64,000 nt of DNA, from assembly GCA_043808235.1 (NCBI GenBank), contig JAZDFC010000105.1:186001-250000 (forward strand). The letters run 5' to 3'. Positions 16,581 through 26,297 of the stretch are shown piece by piece (position 1 is the stretch's first letter; the number at the start of each line of letters is the position of its first letter). A program made the position numbers and the translations under genes. The notes under the pieces are model-generated. The model made no database searches. It had not been told where the DNA came from and worked only from the letters and a program-made list of their open reading frames with translations. Source of the stretch: JAZDFC01 sp043808235 (GTDB lineage: Bacteria > Bacteroidota > Ignavibacteria > Ignavibacteriales > Melioribacteraceae).

Positions 16581-17147
16581 ATGAAAAAAGTATTATTTAC
16601 AGTATTAGCGATTTTGTGCATTGTGTCTGTTACAAGCGCACAGAAAAAAATGGCGATCTCTATTCAAGGTGGAATTGCTATGCCCATGGGGGATTTTTCA
16701 GATGCTGAATACAAAATGGGATTCGGCGGAACCGGTACATTTATATACAATGTAAATGATAATCTTGGCATTACCGCATCAGCTGGCTATTTTACATGGA
16801 GTAATGATATTTTTGAAAACACTTCATTTTCAGATATTCCAATTCTTGGCGGTGTAAGATTTGCGTTCGGTAAAGGTAATTTTAAACCTTACATCTTAGG
16901 TGAAATTGGTATGCATTTACTTAGCTTTTCTTATGAAATACCAAGTTACTCATATGGAGGAGTTACATACGGCGGCGGCGATGAGAGCGACTCAGAATCC
17001 AAATTTGGTTTCGGCTTCGGTGGAGGTTTCATGCTTCCTCTTGGCAAAATGAATCTTGATGTGACAGCAAAATATGTTATCGTTAGTGGAGATTATATTG
17101 ACTTAAACTACTTACAAATTGTAGGCGGTGTCGCATTCCCACTATAA
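16581..17147 (+). CDS. outer membrane beta-barrel protein
   Basis: I place the start at ATG 16581, which has GGGAG upstream and gives a clean signal peptide (MKKVLFTVLAILCIVSVTSA, cleaved before Q). An upstream TTG at 16524 would add 19 unlikely residues. The mature 170 residues alternate polar and hydrophobic positions with many glycines (QGGIAMPMGDFSD, FGFGFGGGFMLP) and end in a hydrophobic residue pattern typical of OmpW/OmpA-like barrels. Its function is unknown. A strong terminator follows. Confidence 0.82.
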   Translation: MKKVLFTVLAILCIVSVTSAQKKMAISIQGGIAMPMGDFSDAEYKMGFGGTGTFIYNVNDNLGITASAGYFTWSNDIFENTSFSDIPILGGVRFAFGKGNFKPYILGEIGMHLLSFSYEIPSYSYGGVTYGGGDESDSESKFGFGFGGGFMLPLGKMNLDVTAKYVIVSGDYIDLNYLQIVGGVAFPL

Positions 17148-17155
17148 AAATTTCT

Positions 17156-17186
17156 AGCGGCGCATCTAATTGATGCGTCGCTTTTT
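17156..17186 (+). terminator. rho-independent terminator
   Basis: AGCGGCGCATC pairs with GATGCGTCGCT (one G-T pair) around a TAATT loop and is followed by TTTT. It lies directly after the barrel gene. Confidence 0.88.
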
Positions 17187-17339
17187 CCTCCTCTTTTCAT
17201 TTTTCAAACCCCTTAATTTTTGTTGTTAGTTATTTAAAATCCGCTTAGTTTTGTTTACTACAAGCCTAACATAATAGTAGTAAATATTTTCTTCGTTTTT
17301 TACATATAAATAATCTCTCACAAACAAAAGGAGATCGAC

Positions 17340-17915
17340 ATGAAGAAGTTATTTACCCTTTTCGTAATCATATTCTTTACCAACTCATCCGGCTCACTTG
17401 CGCAAGATTATGCAAAAAAGGGAGCGCTCGAAATTGGCGGCAATGTATTTTTTACAATGACCACAACTGTTTCGAATGGTGAATCGGCTGAGAATTCAAC
17501 AATTACATTCGGGGCCGAACCGTATATCGGTTATTTTATTACCAATGGTTTTGAAATAGGATTATTGCCAACTTTTATTAACAGTAGCTATGATGAAGAT
17601 TCCGAAACAGTTTTAGGAATATTTTTAGCGCCTGCGTATGTTTTCGACTTGAAAAGCAAAGTATTCCCGTTTATTGAAGCTCGTGTTGGTTATAATTCGG
17701 TAACTTTCGATGACGGTAATAACAGCTCTACCTCGAGCGGTATTTCTTTTGGGGGACGGGCAGGCGTAAAAGTTGTACTTGGTAAAAATGCACTGCTCAA
17801 TTTGGCTGCATCTTATATGATGATAACAACCAATCCCGAAGATTGGGAAGGCGATAGATGCGGACAAGATATTATAGCTATTGGCGCCGGATTCACTATC
17901 TTTTTAGGTAAATAA
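17340..17915 (+). CDS. outer membrane beta-barrel protein
   Basis: A 191 aa protein with a signal peptide (MKKLFTLFVIIFFTNSSGSLAQ) and a beta-barrel-like body (GALEIGGNVFF, EPYIGYFITNGFEIGLLP, GGRAGVKVVLG), ending in FTIFLGK. It resembles the neighbour at 16581 in size and style but not closely in sequence. The ribosome site AAAGGAG is good. The gene is bracketed by terminators, so it is a single-gene unit. Confidence 0.82.
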   Translation: MKKLFTLFVIIFFTNSSGSLAQDYAKKGALEIGGNVFFTMTTTVSNGESAENSTITFGAEPYIGYFITNGFEIGLLPTFINSSYDEDSETVLGIFLAPAYVFDLKSKVFPFIEARVGYNSVTFDDGNNSSTSSGISFGGRAGVKVVLGKNALLNLAASYMMITTNPEDWEGDRCGQDIIAIGAGFTIFLGK

Positions 17916-17927
17916 ACTATTGCTTTA

Positions 17928-17971
17928 GGGTTTCGCCCATCAATAGTTGATTGGCGAAACTCATCTTTTTT
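17928..17971 (+). terminator. rho-independent terminator
   Basis: A long 16-bp near-perfect stem (17928-17943 with 17947-17962, two imperfect pairs) around a TAG loop, followed by ATCTTTTTT. It begins 13 bases after the barrel gene ends. Confidence 0.88.
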
Positions 17972-17995
17972 CCCTTCGTCATGTTAATTTTTCTG

Positions 17996-18010
17996 TAATT
18001 TTAGGTTAAT
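17996..18010 (+). promoter_or_regulatory. promoter-like box ahead of aldehyde dehydrogenase
   Basis: TAATTTTAGGTTAAT differs by one base from the element at 7424-7438 and stands at nearly the same distance from the start codon. It contains a TA-N2-TTT core like the Bacteroidota -7 box. Confidence 0.35.
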
Positions 18011-18039
18011 AATATTTTCTACAACATTAACTTTACTAT

Positions 18040-19452
18040 ATGACTGACATTGATTCCGGATTACAAAGGATTTTTGATTTACAAAATGCTGTAAAAGATA
18101 AATTGGCATGTTCTACTGTCTCCGAACGTAGAGCAAAGCTTGATTCCCTACTTAGAGTGATTTTAAAATCTTCCGATAAAATTGAAAAAGCAATTTATCT
18201 CGATTTTAAAAAAGATCCTACAGAAACACGCATTACAGAAATTTTCAATGTAGTTTCGGAAATCAGATATGCAAAAAGAAATTTATCTAAATGGATGAAG
18301 TCTCAAAAAGTATCAGCGCCAATCACCTTTCTCGGATCTTCAAATAAAACTGTACGGGTTCCGAAAGGTAATGCGCTGATAATTTCTCCATGGAATTTCC
18401 CTTTTCTTTTAGCGGTGTCACCGTTGGTTTCAGCGGTCGCAGCAGGCAACACTGTAATATTAAAACCTTCCGAAACAAGTTATAATACAGCGGTTTTATT
18501 AAAATCTTTTTTTGCCAATATTTTTCCCGAAGATGAAGTTGCTGTTATTACCGGAGATCATTCCATTACCCAAGAGTTATTTAAGTTACCGTTTGATCAT
18601 ATCTTATTTACCGGCAGTACAAACATCGGAAAAATGGTGTACGAGGCGGCAGCTAAAAATTTAACGACTGTCACATTGGAACTAGGCGGTAAATCTCCAG
18701 TGGTTGTTGATCAATCTGCAAACTTGAAAATTGCCGCCGAGAGAATAGTATGGGGAAAATTGTTAAACGGTGGTCAAGCGTGTGTGGCAGCCGATTATGT
18801 TCTAATTGATGAAAAACTGACATCAAGTTTTAAAGAGTTGATTCTAACATCGATTAAAAAATTATATGGGGATACCAATACAATTCAATCAAATAACGAG
18901 CTATCCAGAATTATCAACAAAAAACATTTTGATAGATTGCGCCACGCAATTGAAGATGCAGTTCAAAAAGGCGGTGAATTGTTACTTGGCGGGCAATCTA
19001 ACGAGGCTGACCTTTTTATTTCCCCAACATTTATTCTTAATCCACCAATGAGTTCTATTATTATGCAGGAGGAAGTTTTTGGACCCATTCTTCCATTAAT
19101 AACATATTCGCACAAGGAAGAAATATTTCAAGTGATAGAGAAAAATCCAAATCCATTGAATATTTTTCTTTTTTCCTCGGATAAGATTTTTATAGATGAA
19201 GTAGCAAAAAAGATTTCTTGCGGCAATATAGTGATTAATGATATTGCCGTTCATTTCGCAAATCCATCGCTTTCGTTCGGCGGGGTAAAAACAAGTGGAA
19301 TCGGACGAACACACGGTTATGCGGGCTTTAAAGAATTCTCAGTAGAGAAATCTATAATGAAACAACCGGGATTAAGTACGGTAAAACTTTTTTATCCACC
19401 TTATACAAAATTTGTAAAAAAAGCGGTTGATTTTGCAATCAAATATTTGTGA
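18040..19452 (+). CDS. aldehyde dehydrogenase, class 3-like
   Basis: A 470 aa NAD(P)-dependent aldehyde dehydrogenase. Seen are SPWNFPFLLAVSPLVSAVAAGN (cofactor loop), FTGSTNIGKMV, the general base Glu214 in LELGGKSP, and the nucleophile Cys248 in GGQACVA. The length (about 470) and the C-terminal YPPYTKF tail after the catalytic domain match ALDH3/fatty-aldehyde types rather than the 500 aa betaine type. It oxidises aldehydes to acids; the substrate is not readable. It is a single gene. Confidence 0.93.
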   Translation: MTDIDSGLQRIFDLQNAVKDKLACSTVSERRAKLDSLLRVILKSSDKIEKAIYLDFKKDPTETRITEIFNVVSEIRYAKRNLSKWMKSQKVSAPITFLGSSNKTVRVPKGNALIISPWNFPFLLAVSPLVSAVAAGNTVILKPSETSYNTAVLLKSFFANIFPEDEVAVITGDHSITQELFKLPFDHILFTGSTNIGKMVYEAAAKNLTTVTLELGGKSPVVVDQSANLKIAAERIVWGKLLNGGQACVAADYVLIDEKLTSSFKELILTSIKKLYGDTNTIQSNNELSRIINKKHFDRLRHAIEDAVQKGGELLLGGQSNEADLFISPTFILNPPMSSIIMQEEVFGPILPLITYSHKEEIFQVIEKNPNPLNIFLFSSDKIFIDEVAKKISCGNIVINDIAVHFANPSLSFGGVKTSGIGRTHGYAGFKEFSVEKSIMKQPGLSTVKLFYPPYTKFVKKAVDFAIKYL

Positions 19453-19517
19453 TGGTTTCATAATTAATTTTTTTAATTGATCAAGAAATATTTATTGAGT
19501 TATAGCGGGTTCAAATT

Positions 19518-20597
19518 ATGGGTCACAGAAATTCTAAAAAGAACAAACTAAAAAACAAACTGGGCAAATCGCCGGGGACTTTGATTTATACCGGTAATAA
19601 TATCGAAGGCTCTGAAATAACGCTGGTCGAATATAACTCCGATTTGTACGAGAAAAAGGAAATATCTAATCTCGATGATCTCGAAGAAATATCTCGTTTT
19701 GCCGGAGATGATAAAATTCGGTGGTTAAATATTTGTGGAGTAAACAATCCGCAACTCCTCGAAAAATTTTCCACATGGTTCAAAATTCACCCTCTCACGA
19801 TGGAGGATATTGTTAATATCTATTCGCGACCCAAAATTGATTATTATGAAAATTATGTTTTTATATCGCTTAAAAATATTGATCATCAAAAAGGCGAGGA
19901 GTCGCTTAAGCTAAGTCATATCAATATTATTTTAAAAGAAGGTAATATTTTTTCTTTTCAGGATTCCGACAAAAACATATTTGCCAATGTAGTTGAAAGA
20001 ATTAAGCAAGGCCGAGGTACAATAAAAACCTCAAAGGTAGATTATCTTCTTTACACGCTCCTCGATTTTATTGTGGATAATTATATTTTGGAATTAGAAG
20101 AAATCGCAGAAGAAATCGAAGCGCTCGAAGACAGACTTCTCGATCAACCCAAGAAAAGCGACCTTTCGGAAATTGGAAAATTGAAAAGGGAATTTCATCT
20201 CTTCCGGCAATCCATGTGGCCGCTTCGAGAAATATTAGCGAGCCTTGTGCGGCGCGACTCCCTACTCATCGAACATACAACAGTTATTTATATGCGCGAC
20301 GTTCTCGATCATCAAAATCAAATTTTGGAAACGCTTGAGTCCTACCGGGATATGCTGATGTTGCTGATGGATATTTACCTTTCGAGCATTAGCAATAAAA
20401 TGAACGAAGTGATGAAAATTTTAACAATGATTGCGACGATATTTATTCCGCTTACTTTTATTGTCGGTGTGTATGGAATGAATTTTCAATTCATGCCGGA
20501 ACTCGGTTGGAAATATGGATATCTGTTTGCATGGGTTGTTATGCTGGTTATCGGCATATCGTTTGGACTTTATTTTAAAAAGAAACATTGGTTTTAA
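19518..20597 (+). CDS. corA: CorA-type magnesium/cobalt channel
   Basis: The 359 aa product has a cytoplasmic alpha/beta domain (1-290) with long helices and two C-terminal membrane helices. The signature Y-G-M-N-F follows the first helix (VGVYGMNF), and the short tail is basic (KKKHWF). Homopentameric CorA channels admit Mg2+ or Co2+ down the membrane potential. The acidic and basic N-terminal extension (residues 1-20) is normal. It overlaps or abuts the MscS gene and is probably co-transcribed with it. Confidence 0.93.
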   Translation: MGHRNSKKNKLKNKLGKSPGTLIYTGNNIEGSEITLVEYNSDLYEKKEISNLDDLEEISRFAGDDKIRWLNICGVNNPQLLEKFSTWFKIHPLTMEDIVNIYSRPKIDYYENYVFISLKNIDHQKGEESLKLSHINIILKEGNIFSFQDSDKNIFANVVERIKQGRGTIKTSKVDYLLYTLLDFIVDNYILELEEIAEEIEALEDRLLDQPKKSDLSEIGKLKREFHLFRQSMWPLREILASLVRRDSLLIEHTTVIYMRDVLDHQNQILETLESYRDMLMLLMDIYLSSISNKMNEVMKILTMIATIFIPLTFIVGVYGMNFQFMPELGWKYGYLFAWVVMLVIGISFGLYFKKKHWF

Positions 20598-20626
20598 AGC
20601 TAAGAAAATTCAAAAAGGAATTTATA

Positions 20627-21667
20627 GTGCAATTTTTAGAAAGAGAATTTTGGGGAAATACAATACAAAGTTATTTTATTGCTTTGGGAATAATTTTATT
20701 GGTTTGGATTATAGCCTTTACTCTCCGAAAATTTGTTTTGAAAAAACTCCAAATTACCGGGGAGGGATTTGAATCCACAAAGAGGCATTTTATTGTCATC
20801 ATTATAAAAAGATTCATTATTCCGCTCATATACATCTGGCCTATATATACGGCAATCAATACATTGAATTTTCATCCCAAAGTATATAGGATAATTGAAA
20901 TCGTATATATTATGCTGGCGATCTTTCTATTTGTCAAGGTCGCTAATGCTGCTGTCAATTTTTTAATGACAATGTATATCGAGAAAACAAGAACAGAAGA
21001 CCAAGCAAAAAAAATTAGACCGCTCCTTTCGTTTATTAATTTTTTTATATGGATTGTTGGTGCGCTACTGCTTTTAAGCAATCTTGGATTTGATATTTCT
21101 GCGGTTATTGCCGGACTCGGTATCGGTGGTATTGCGATTGCACTTGCAGCACAGGCAATGCTAGGCGATCTATTCAGCTACTTTGTTATATTTTTCGATC
21201 AGCCATTTGAACTTGGGGATTTCATCGTCTTTGACGATAAAAAGGGTACGATCGAAAAAATTGGTATAAAATCAACACAGATACGCTCTCTGACCGGGGA
21301 AATTATAGTCATATCAAATTCCAGTTTAACAAACTCCCGTATTCATAATTTCAGAAAGTTGGAAAAGAGAAGAGTCGTTTTTACGATTGGTGTAACATAT
21401 CAAACCACATATGAGAAATTGCAGTCAATCCCTGCCATGATTAAAAATATAATCGAAAGTTTCACAAAAACTAAATTTGATCGCTCTCATTTTATGAATT
21501 ACAATAATTCCAGCCTCGATTTTGAAACGGTGTATTTTATTGAAACCGCCGACTATATCGAATACATGAACATTCATCAGGGAATATTGCTTGCCATCTA
21601 TAAAAGTTTTGAAGAAAATAAAATCGAATTCGCCTATCCAACACAAACAATTTATTTGAATAAGTAA
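20627..21667 (+). CDS. small-conductance mechanosensitive channel (MscS family)
   Basis: I choose GTG 20627, which has AAAGGA eight bases upstream, over TTG 20588 inside corA; the product is 346 aa. It has four or more N-terminal membrane segments and then the MscS pore helix (SAVIAGLGIGGIAIALAAQAMLGD) and beta domain (DQPFELGDFIVFDDKKGTIEKIGIKSTQI). Such channels release solutes upon hypo-osmotic shock. Its position right after corA suggests joint expression. Confidence 0.92.
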   Translation: MQFLEREFWGNTIQSYFIALGIILLVWIIAFTLRKFVLKKLQITGEGFESTKRHFIVIIIKRFIIPLIYIWPIYTAINTLNFHPKVYRIIEIVYIMLAIFLFVKVANAAVNFLMTMYIEKTRTEDQAKKIRPLLSFINFFIWIVGALLLLSNLGFDISAVIAGLGIGGIAIALAAQAMLGDLFSYFVIFFDQPFELGDFIVFDDKKGTIEKIGIKSTQIRSLTGEIIVISNSSLTNSRIHNFRKLEKRRVVFTIGVTYQTTYEKLQSIPAMIKNIIESFTKTKFDRSHFMNYNNSSLDFETVYFIETADYIEYMNIHQGILLAIYKSFEENKIEFAYPTQTIYLNK

Positions 21668-21927
21668 GTATGCGAATTACATTGGCAGCACAATGGTTGT
21701 GATTAGTTGTTATTTAACTAGAATAGCGAAATATTTTGAAAGTAGATTTATTTCTGACCTGTATTAACAATTATTTCATTTGAAATTATTTTTTTTGAAT
21801 GATAAGTTTCGCTTTGATTTTAAACAATGGATGGTGTTTTAACTTTCTTATAGTTTCTAAAACATTTAATGTAAATTTGATTTCCCGGACGTATATACAA
21901 AAAGCATTAATAAAAAATGAGGACAGC

Positions 21928-23148
21928 ATGGAAGCAGAGAAAATTGATCACACTAAGCTTTACCGATTACCATGGAATTTTGCCGATAACGCAATCTCGT
22001 GGTTGGAACCGACGGCACAATGCAATCTTGCATGCGACGGATGTTACCGAAAAAATGTAGCGAACTCGCATAAAACTATTGATGAAGTAAAACATGAACT
22101 TGATATTTTTCAGAAATACCGCACATCGGACTGTATCTCTATTGCCGGCGGCGATCCGTTAGTTTACCCGCATATTCTCGAACTTGTTGCGGATATAAAA
22201 CGAAGGGGATTAAAACCAATAATTAATACAAACGGCAAAGCCTTAACGGTGGATTTGCTTAAGGAACTGAAGAGTGCGGGTGTTTTTGGTTTTACCTTTC
22301 ACGTTGATAGCAAACAGCAGGGAAGAGACAAAGAGTGGCAAAATAAAAATGAAATCGAGTTATGCGAGCTTCGTCTGAAATTTGCCCGGATGCTTGCTGA
22401 TGTAGGAGGTATTTCTTGTTCGTTCAACTCAACAGTCTATGAAGATACAATTCAATACGTGCCCGAAATGGTTGAATGGGCGCACAAGCATATCGACATT
22501 GTGCATACGATGGTGTTCATTATTTTCAGGCATGTAATTCCCGATATGCCTTTTGATTGGTTTGCCGGCGGACAGAAAGTTGATTGGGATACAATCTGGT
22601 ATCATTCCGATCGCAACCGGACAGTTGATATTCAATCCAATCATCTTGTTCATTTAGTGAAACAAAAATTCCCCGATTTTGAACCTTCCGCTTATTTAAA
22701 TGGAACTCACAAAGCGGATTCATTAAAATGGTTATTATCAGTAAGGGTCGGTTCAAAAAAGAAAATTTACGGTTATGCAGGACCAAAATATATGGAACTG
22801 GTAATGGCGGGTAATCACTTTTTTACCGGCAAGTATTTATCATATGCATCGCCAAAATTAGCCGGCAAAGGCAGAATGAGTATGATGTTCGTTTGGCCTT
22901 TCGACAAAGGGATTCGTAAATCTTTTATCAACATGATGAAAAATCCGTTTAGAATTTTCAAGCGTGCGTACATGCAGACTGTGCTCTTTATTCAACCGGT
23001 TGATTTTATGGAAAACGGCGATATGAGCATGTGTGATGGCTGCCCGGATATTACGGTTTACAAAGATCAGTTAGTTTGGTCGTGCCGATTGGAGGAGCCG
23101 ATGCGTTACGGAGTGTTTTTGAGATCGGTTCCGAAAATGAATTCATAA
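21928..23148 (+). CDS. radical SAM protein
   Basis: The best start is ATG 21928 (GAGGA before it), giving 406 aa; a longer frame from 21799 begins with an implausible segment. The Cx3Cx2C cluster is CNLACDGCYRK near residue 34, followed by IAGGDPLVYPH (SAM-binding GGDP) and further barrel strands. The C-terminal part has extra cysteines (MCDGCPD and WSCRLEEP), possibly another cluster, but not a full SPASM arrangement. The substrate is unknown. The gene stands alone. Confidence 0.85.
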   Translation: MEAEKIDHTKLYRLPWNFADNAISWLEPTAQCNLACDGCYRKNVANSHKTIDEVKHELDIFQKYRTSDCISIAGGDPLVYPHILELVADIKRRGLKPIINTNGKALTVDLLKELKSAGVFGFTFHVDSKQQGRDKEWQNKNEIELCELRLKFARMLADVGGISCSFNSTVYEDTIQYVPEMVEWAHKHIDIVHTMVFIIFRHVIPDMPFDWFAGGQKVDWDTIWYHSDRNRTVDIQSNHLVHLVKQKFPDFEPSAYLNGTHKADSLKWLLSVRVGSKKKIYGYAGPKYMELVMAGNHFFTGKYLSYASPKLAGKGRMSMMFVWPFDKGIRKSFINMMKNPFRIFKRAYMQTVLFIQPVDFMENGDMSMCDGCPDITVYKDQLVWSCRLEEPMRYGVFLRSVPKMNS

Positions 23149-23368
23149 TCCTTAGTGTCTTCAAGACTTTGTGGCGAGTAAAGAATTTTTGAGTTTTTAC
23201 ATGCCACAAAGTCACAAAGAAAAGTTATATTTTGTACAAAATCGCGATTGAACTTACCAACTGAGTAGATTGTCAAGGAATATATTCCCGCCTAAAAAGT
23301 GTCTTAAAAAAATTGTATAATTGCCATAAATGATATAAATTTGTTACTCAAAGTCAACACTGTGAAAA
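23149..23368. other. boundary segment before the restriction-modification unit
   Basis: About 220 bases after the radical SAM gene. It holds the inverted repeat at 23165-23213 and otherwise nothing recognised. AT content rises towards the methylase gene. Confidence 0.4.
23165..23213. repeat. inverted repeat GACTTTGTGGC
   Basis: The exact 11-mer GACTTTGTGGC (23165-23175) recurs inverted as GCCACAAAGTC (23203-23213) with a 27-base spacer. No T-run follows, so it is not a strong terminator. It lies just outside the restriction-modification unit. Confidence 0.6.
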
Positions 23369-25246
23369 ATGAATAAAAGATTACTTAAAGAACTTATAGA
23401 AAAACAAGATTTAGCAATACTTGAAAAACATTTATTTTACACATTTTTAACAAATGTTAAACTTGACTATTCTAAAAGCTCAATACTTCACAAGTATTTT
23501 ATAGATTTTGAATAGGAAACTAAACTTTACTTCGATACTTCTTCCCTTGATATTCGTAATGTGAAAGAATTAGAAAATTATCTCGAGTTATTTATTCCCA
23601 ATAAAGATAGAAAGTTAAATGGTGCTTTTTTCACACCGAACTATATTATTGATTATATAATTAAGGAAATTGATCCCAAAGAATCTGACAAAAATTTAGA
23701 TCCAAGTTGTGGTAGTGGTGCGTTTTTAATTGGCTTGGCCGAATACTATAAATGCAAATACAAAAAACCAATCAAAGAAATTGTACAAGAAAATATTTAT
23801 GGCTCTGACATTCTTGAATACAACATTCATAGAGCAATACTTCTTCTATCAATTTATGCTCTTCAAAATAATGAAATATTGGAAGAGAAGGATTTTAACT
23901 TGTATTGCCAAGATAGTTTAAGAGTAGATTGGAATAATCAATTTAATAATGTAGTGGGTAATCCACCGTACGTAAAATTTCAAGATTTATCAGATAAAAA
24001 CAGAAAATTTCTATTAAATCATTGGACAACAATTGAGCAAGGAACTTTTAATTTATACTTTGCGTTTTTTGAATTGGGCTACAAATTACTTGCTGCTAAT
24101 GGTAGGTTAGGTTACATCACTCCAAATAATTATTTCACTTCACTTGCTGGCGAAGCGTTGAGAATGTTCTTTCATAGGCAGAAATGTGTTTCACGAATTA
24201 TTGATTTTAACCATAAAAAGGTTTTTGATGTACAAACATATACCGCCATTACATTTCTCAATAAACATGAAAACGAAGTGATCTATTTTGACCGCATACA
24301 AGAAAATCAAATGCCCGAAGATTTTCTAACTAAAGTAAATGGTTCACCTAATTACATCAATAATTTAGACTTCAGAAAATGGAGACTGCTGAAAAGTGAC
24401 GAACAAGAAAACATACACAGTATTGAGACTATTGGAACGCCTATTAGCAAACTATTCGAAATCAACGTGGGGATTGCTACTCTAAAGGACGAATTATTTT
24501 TTGTTGATGGGAAAACAGAAAAGGGGAACTACTTTTACAAAACTATTGATAGGGGCACTTTTAAAATTGAGAAAGCTATTACAAAACCAGTTTATAAGAT
24601 TTCCGATTTCAAAAACCAAGATGATATACTTCTAAACTCAAGACGAATTATTTGTCCTTTTAATATTAAAAATAATACTGCTGTTCCTATTTCTGAAAAA
24701 GAAATGCAAAATAAATATCCTAATTGCTACAACTACTTTCTTTCAGTAAAAGATTTATTATTTAATAGAGACAAAGGGAGAAATATTTTTACTCCGTTTT
24801 ATGTATGGGGTAGAACTCAAGGGCTTACAAAAAAAGGCAAAAAGTTATTAACTCCAACATTCAGCCATTTCCCCCGATTTCTATTTGTTGAAGAAGAAGA
24901 TGCGTTTTTTACAAATGGTTACGGAATCTATTTTAACAAATACGCTGATAATAATCTTAGTTTTTTTGATATATCAACTAATCCATTCACTAATGTCGAA
25001 AATATCAAACTAACACAAAAGATTTTAAATTCTTTTATAATGCACTACTATGTAAGCAAAACGAGTGTATCAATAGAGGGTGGCTATCCTTGCTATCAGA
25101 AAAATTTCATTGAAAAATTTACAATTCCAGCATTTTCAAAAGCTGAAATTGATACGCTTAGAGAAATGAATGACAAGCAAGAAATTGATGAATTCCTAAT
25201 TGAGAAATATCATTTAAAATTATTATCTCCAAATCTCTCGTTGTAA
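23369..25246 (+). CDS. type II DNA N6-adenine methylase (Eco57I-like), interrupted N-terminus
   Basis: Gamma-type adenine methylase with the motifs GAFFTPNYI, the SAM loop DPSCGSGAFLIG, and catalytic VVGNPPYV, plus a long C-terminal target-recognition part. The uninterrupted frame begins at GTG 23561 (561 aa). The frame further upstream, from ATG 23369 to TAG 23513, is the same reading frame and encodes 48 residues (MNKRLLKELIEKQDL at the start, HKYFIDFE at the end) that read naturally as the missing N-terminus. So the gene probably has a premature amber codon and would otherwise make a protein of about 625 aa. It modifies DNA that the nearby endonuclease would cut. Whether GTG re-initiation gives a working enzyme is unknown. 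Confidence 0.85.
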
Positions 25247-26076
25247 ACATTCAGCAAATCTGATACGAAAGACTCATAATTCAAATTAATTATCGTTGCT
25301 TTCGAACCTTTGGGCAATAAACCATCTGCTTTTAATTGCTCATCATTACTATAAAGTTTTGGTGAGGTTTTGCTGAAATCTATAATCAGCAAACAAACTC
25401 TTTCATATTTATAATGGTCATCTTTAATAGATTTCCTATTGTTTACAGCATCGAATGAGAGCAAATATTTTTCAATATGCTTATCAACCTCCTTTATTTT
25501 CCGGAATTTAATTTGCTTACGGTTAGCTGCATTACTGTCATATTCATTAACGGCAATCATATAAAATTCACCTAGCACCATTTTAGGACAACGTAAATGC
25601 AAATTAAGTGCTTCTGCAAATGTTCTTTCATAAAGTGTATCAAAATTTTTAGCAGAACTACTTAATTGACTTCTTACATTAATGGACAAAGTTTTTTCAG
25701 TGTATTCAAAACCATATTTGTCCTTTTGACCCATAAGTATTCCCTCAAAACTTAGAATTTCCTCTTTGGGTTTGATGCCATTCGGAACAACACAAATGTC
25801 TTGATCTTTCTTTTTAAAAAAACCAGCGAGTGCATATTCTCCATTTGACTGCTTTAATGAGGGTACGATTAGTTTTGGGTTTATACCGTTTTTAATCAGT
25901 TCTGATTTAACAACATCGTGCAATAGTTTGATTGGTCTTTGACTGCGGATAAGATTATTCTTTCCTTCTGTGCCATCTTTGTGGATAGCCCTTTCAATTG
26001 ACTTTTTAATACTATTTAGTGTGCTTTGTAGATTTATCAAATTCGGCATCGTTAAAAAATTCCTTAAGAGAGACAT
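25210..26076 (-). CDS. putative type II restriction endonuclease
   Basis: A 288 aa protein with no family that I can name with certainty. Assignment rests on place: it follows a controller-type HTH gene and converges on the adenine methylase, whose 3' end it overlaps by 37 bases. A possible PD-(D/E)xK core is FYMIAVNEYDSN followed by KQIKFRKIKEV. Two starts are possible: ATG 26076, deep inside the HTH gene, or ATG 26049 (residue 10), with less overlap. It would cut unmodified DNA. Confidence 0.6.
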   Translation of the reverse strand: MSLLRNFLTMPNLINLQSTLNSIKKSIERAIHKDGTEGKNNLIRSQRPIKLLHDVVKSELIKNGINPKLIVPSLKQSNGEYALAGFFKKKDQDICVVPNGIKPKEEILSFEGILMGQKDKYGFEYTEKTLSINVRSQLSSSAKNFDTLYERTFAEALNLHLRCPKMVLGEFYMIAVNEYDSNAANRKQIKFRKIKEVDKHIEKYLLSFDAVNNRKSIKDDHYKYERVCLLIIDFSKTSPKLYSNDEQLKADGLLPKGSKATIINLNYESFVSDLLNVYNERFGDNNFK

Positions 26077-26269
26077 TCACTGCCTCAGCAATTTTTTCAA
26101 TATTCACAATGGAAATATTCCTTTGACCGCTTTCGACACTGGCAATATAACTGCGGTCTAAATCGGCAGAATAAGCCAAATCTTTCTGAGACATATTGGT
26201 TAATTCTCTTAACTTTTTAATTCTTTGACCGATTTTAATTTTTATTTTCACAGTATAAAAATCTTTCAT
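26012..26269 (-). CDS. controller (C) protein of the restriction-modification unit, XRE-type HTH
   Basis: An 85 aa HTH_3 protein: GQRIKKLRELTNMSQKDLAYSADLDRSYIASVESGQRNISI, then a dimerisation tail. Small XRE proteins that overlap a restriction gene 5' end act as controllers: they first stay silent and then activate the endonuclease after the methylase has protected the host. It overlaps the endonuclease frame by 38-65 bases. The ATG has no ribosome site, and the likely -10 (TATAGT) sits 6 bases upstream, so its mRNA could be leaderless. Confidence 0.85.
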   Translation of the reverse strand: MKDFYTVKIKIKIGQRIKKLRELTNMSQKDLAYSADLDRSYIASVESGQRNISIVNIEKIAEAVNVSLKEFFNDAEFDKSTKHTK

Positions 26270-26273
26270 TGTA

Positions 26274-26297
26274 GACTATAATTCAAAGACTATAAGT
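26274..26297 (-). promoter_or_regulatory. C-box-like operator of the controller gene
   Basis: On the plus strand GACTATAA at 26274 and GACTATAAGT at 26288 repeat with a 14-base period. Read on the minus strand this is ACTTATAGTC, seven bases, TATAGTC, which resembles the paired C-boxes (AGTC cores) bound by controllers such as C.PvuII. It begins 5 bases upstream of the controller ATG. Confidence 0.6.
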
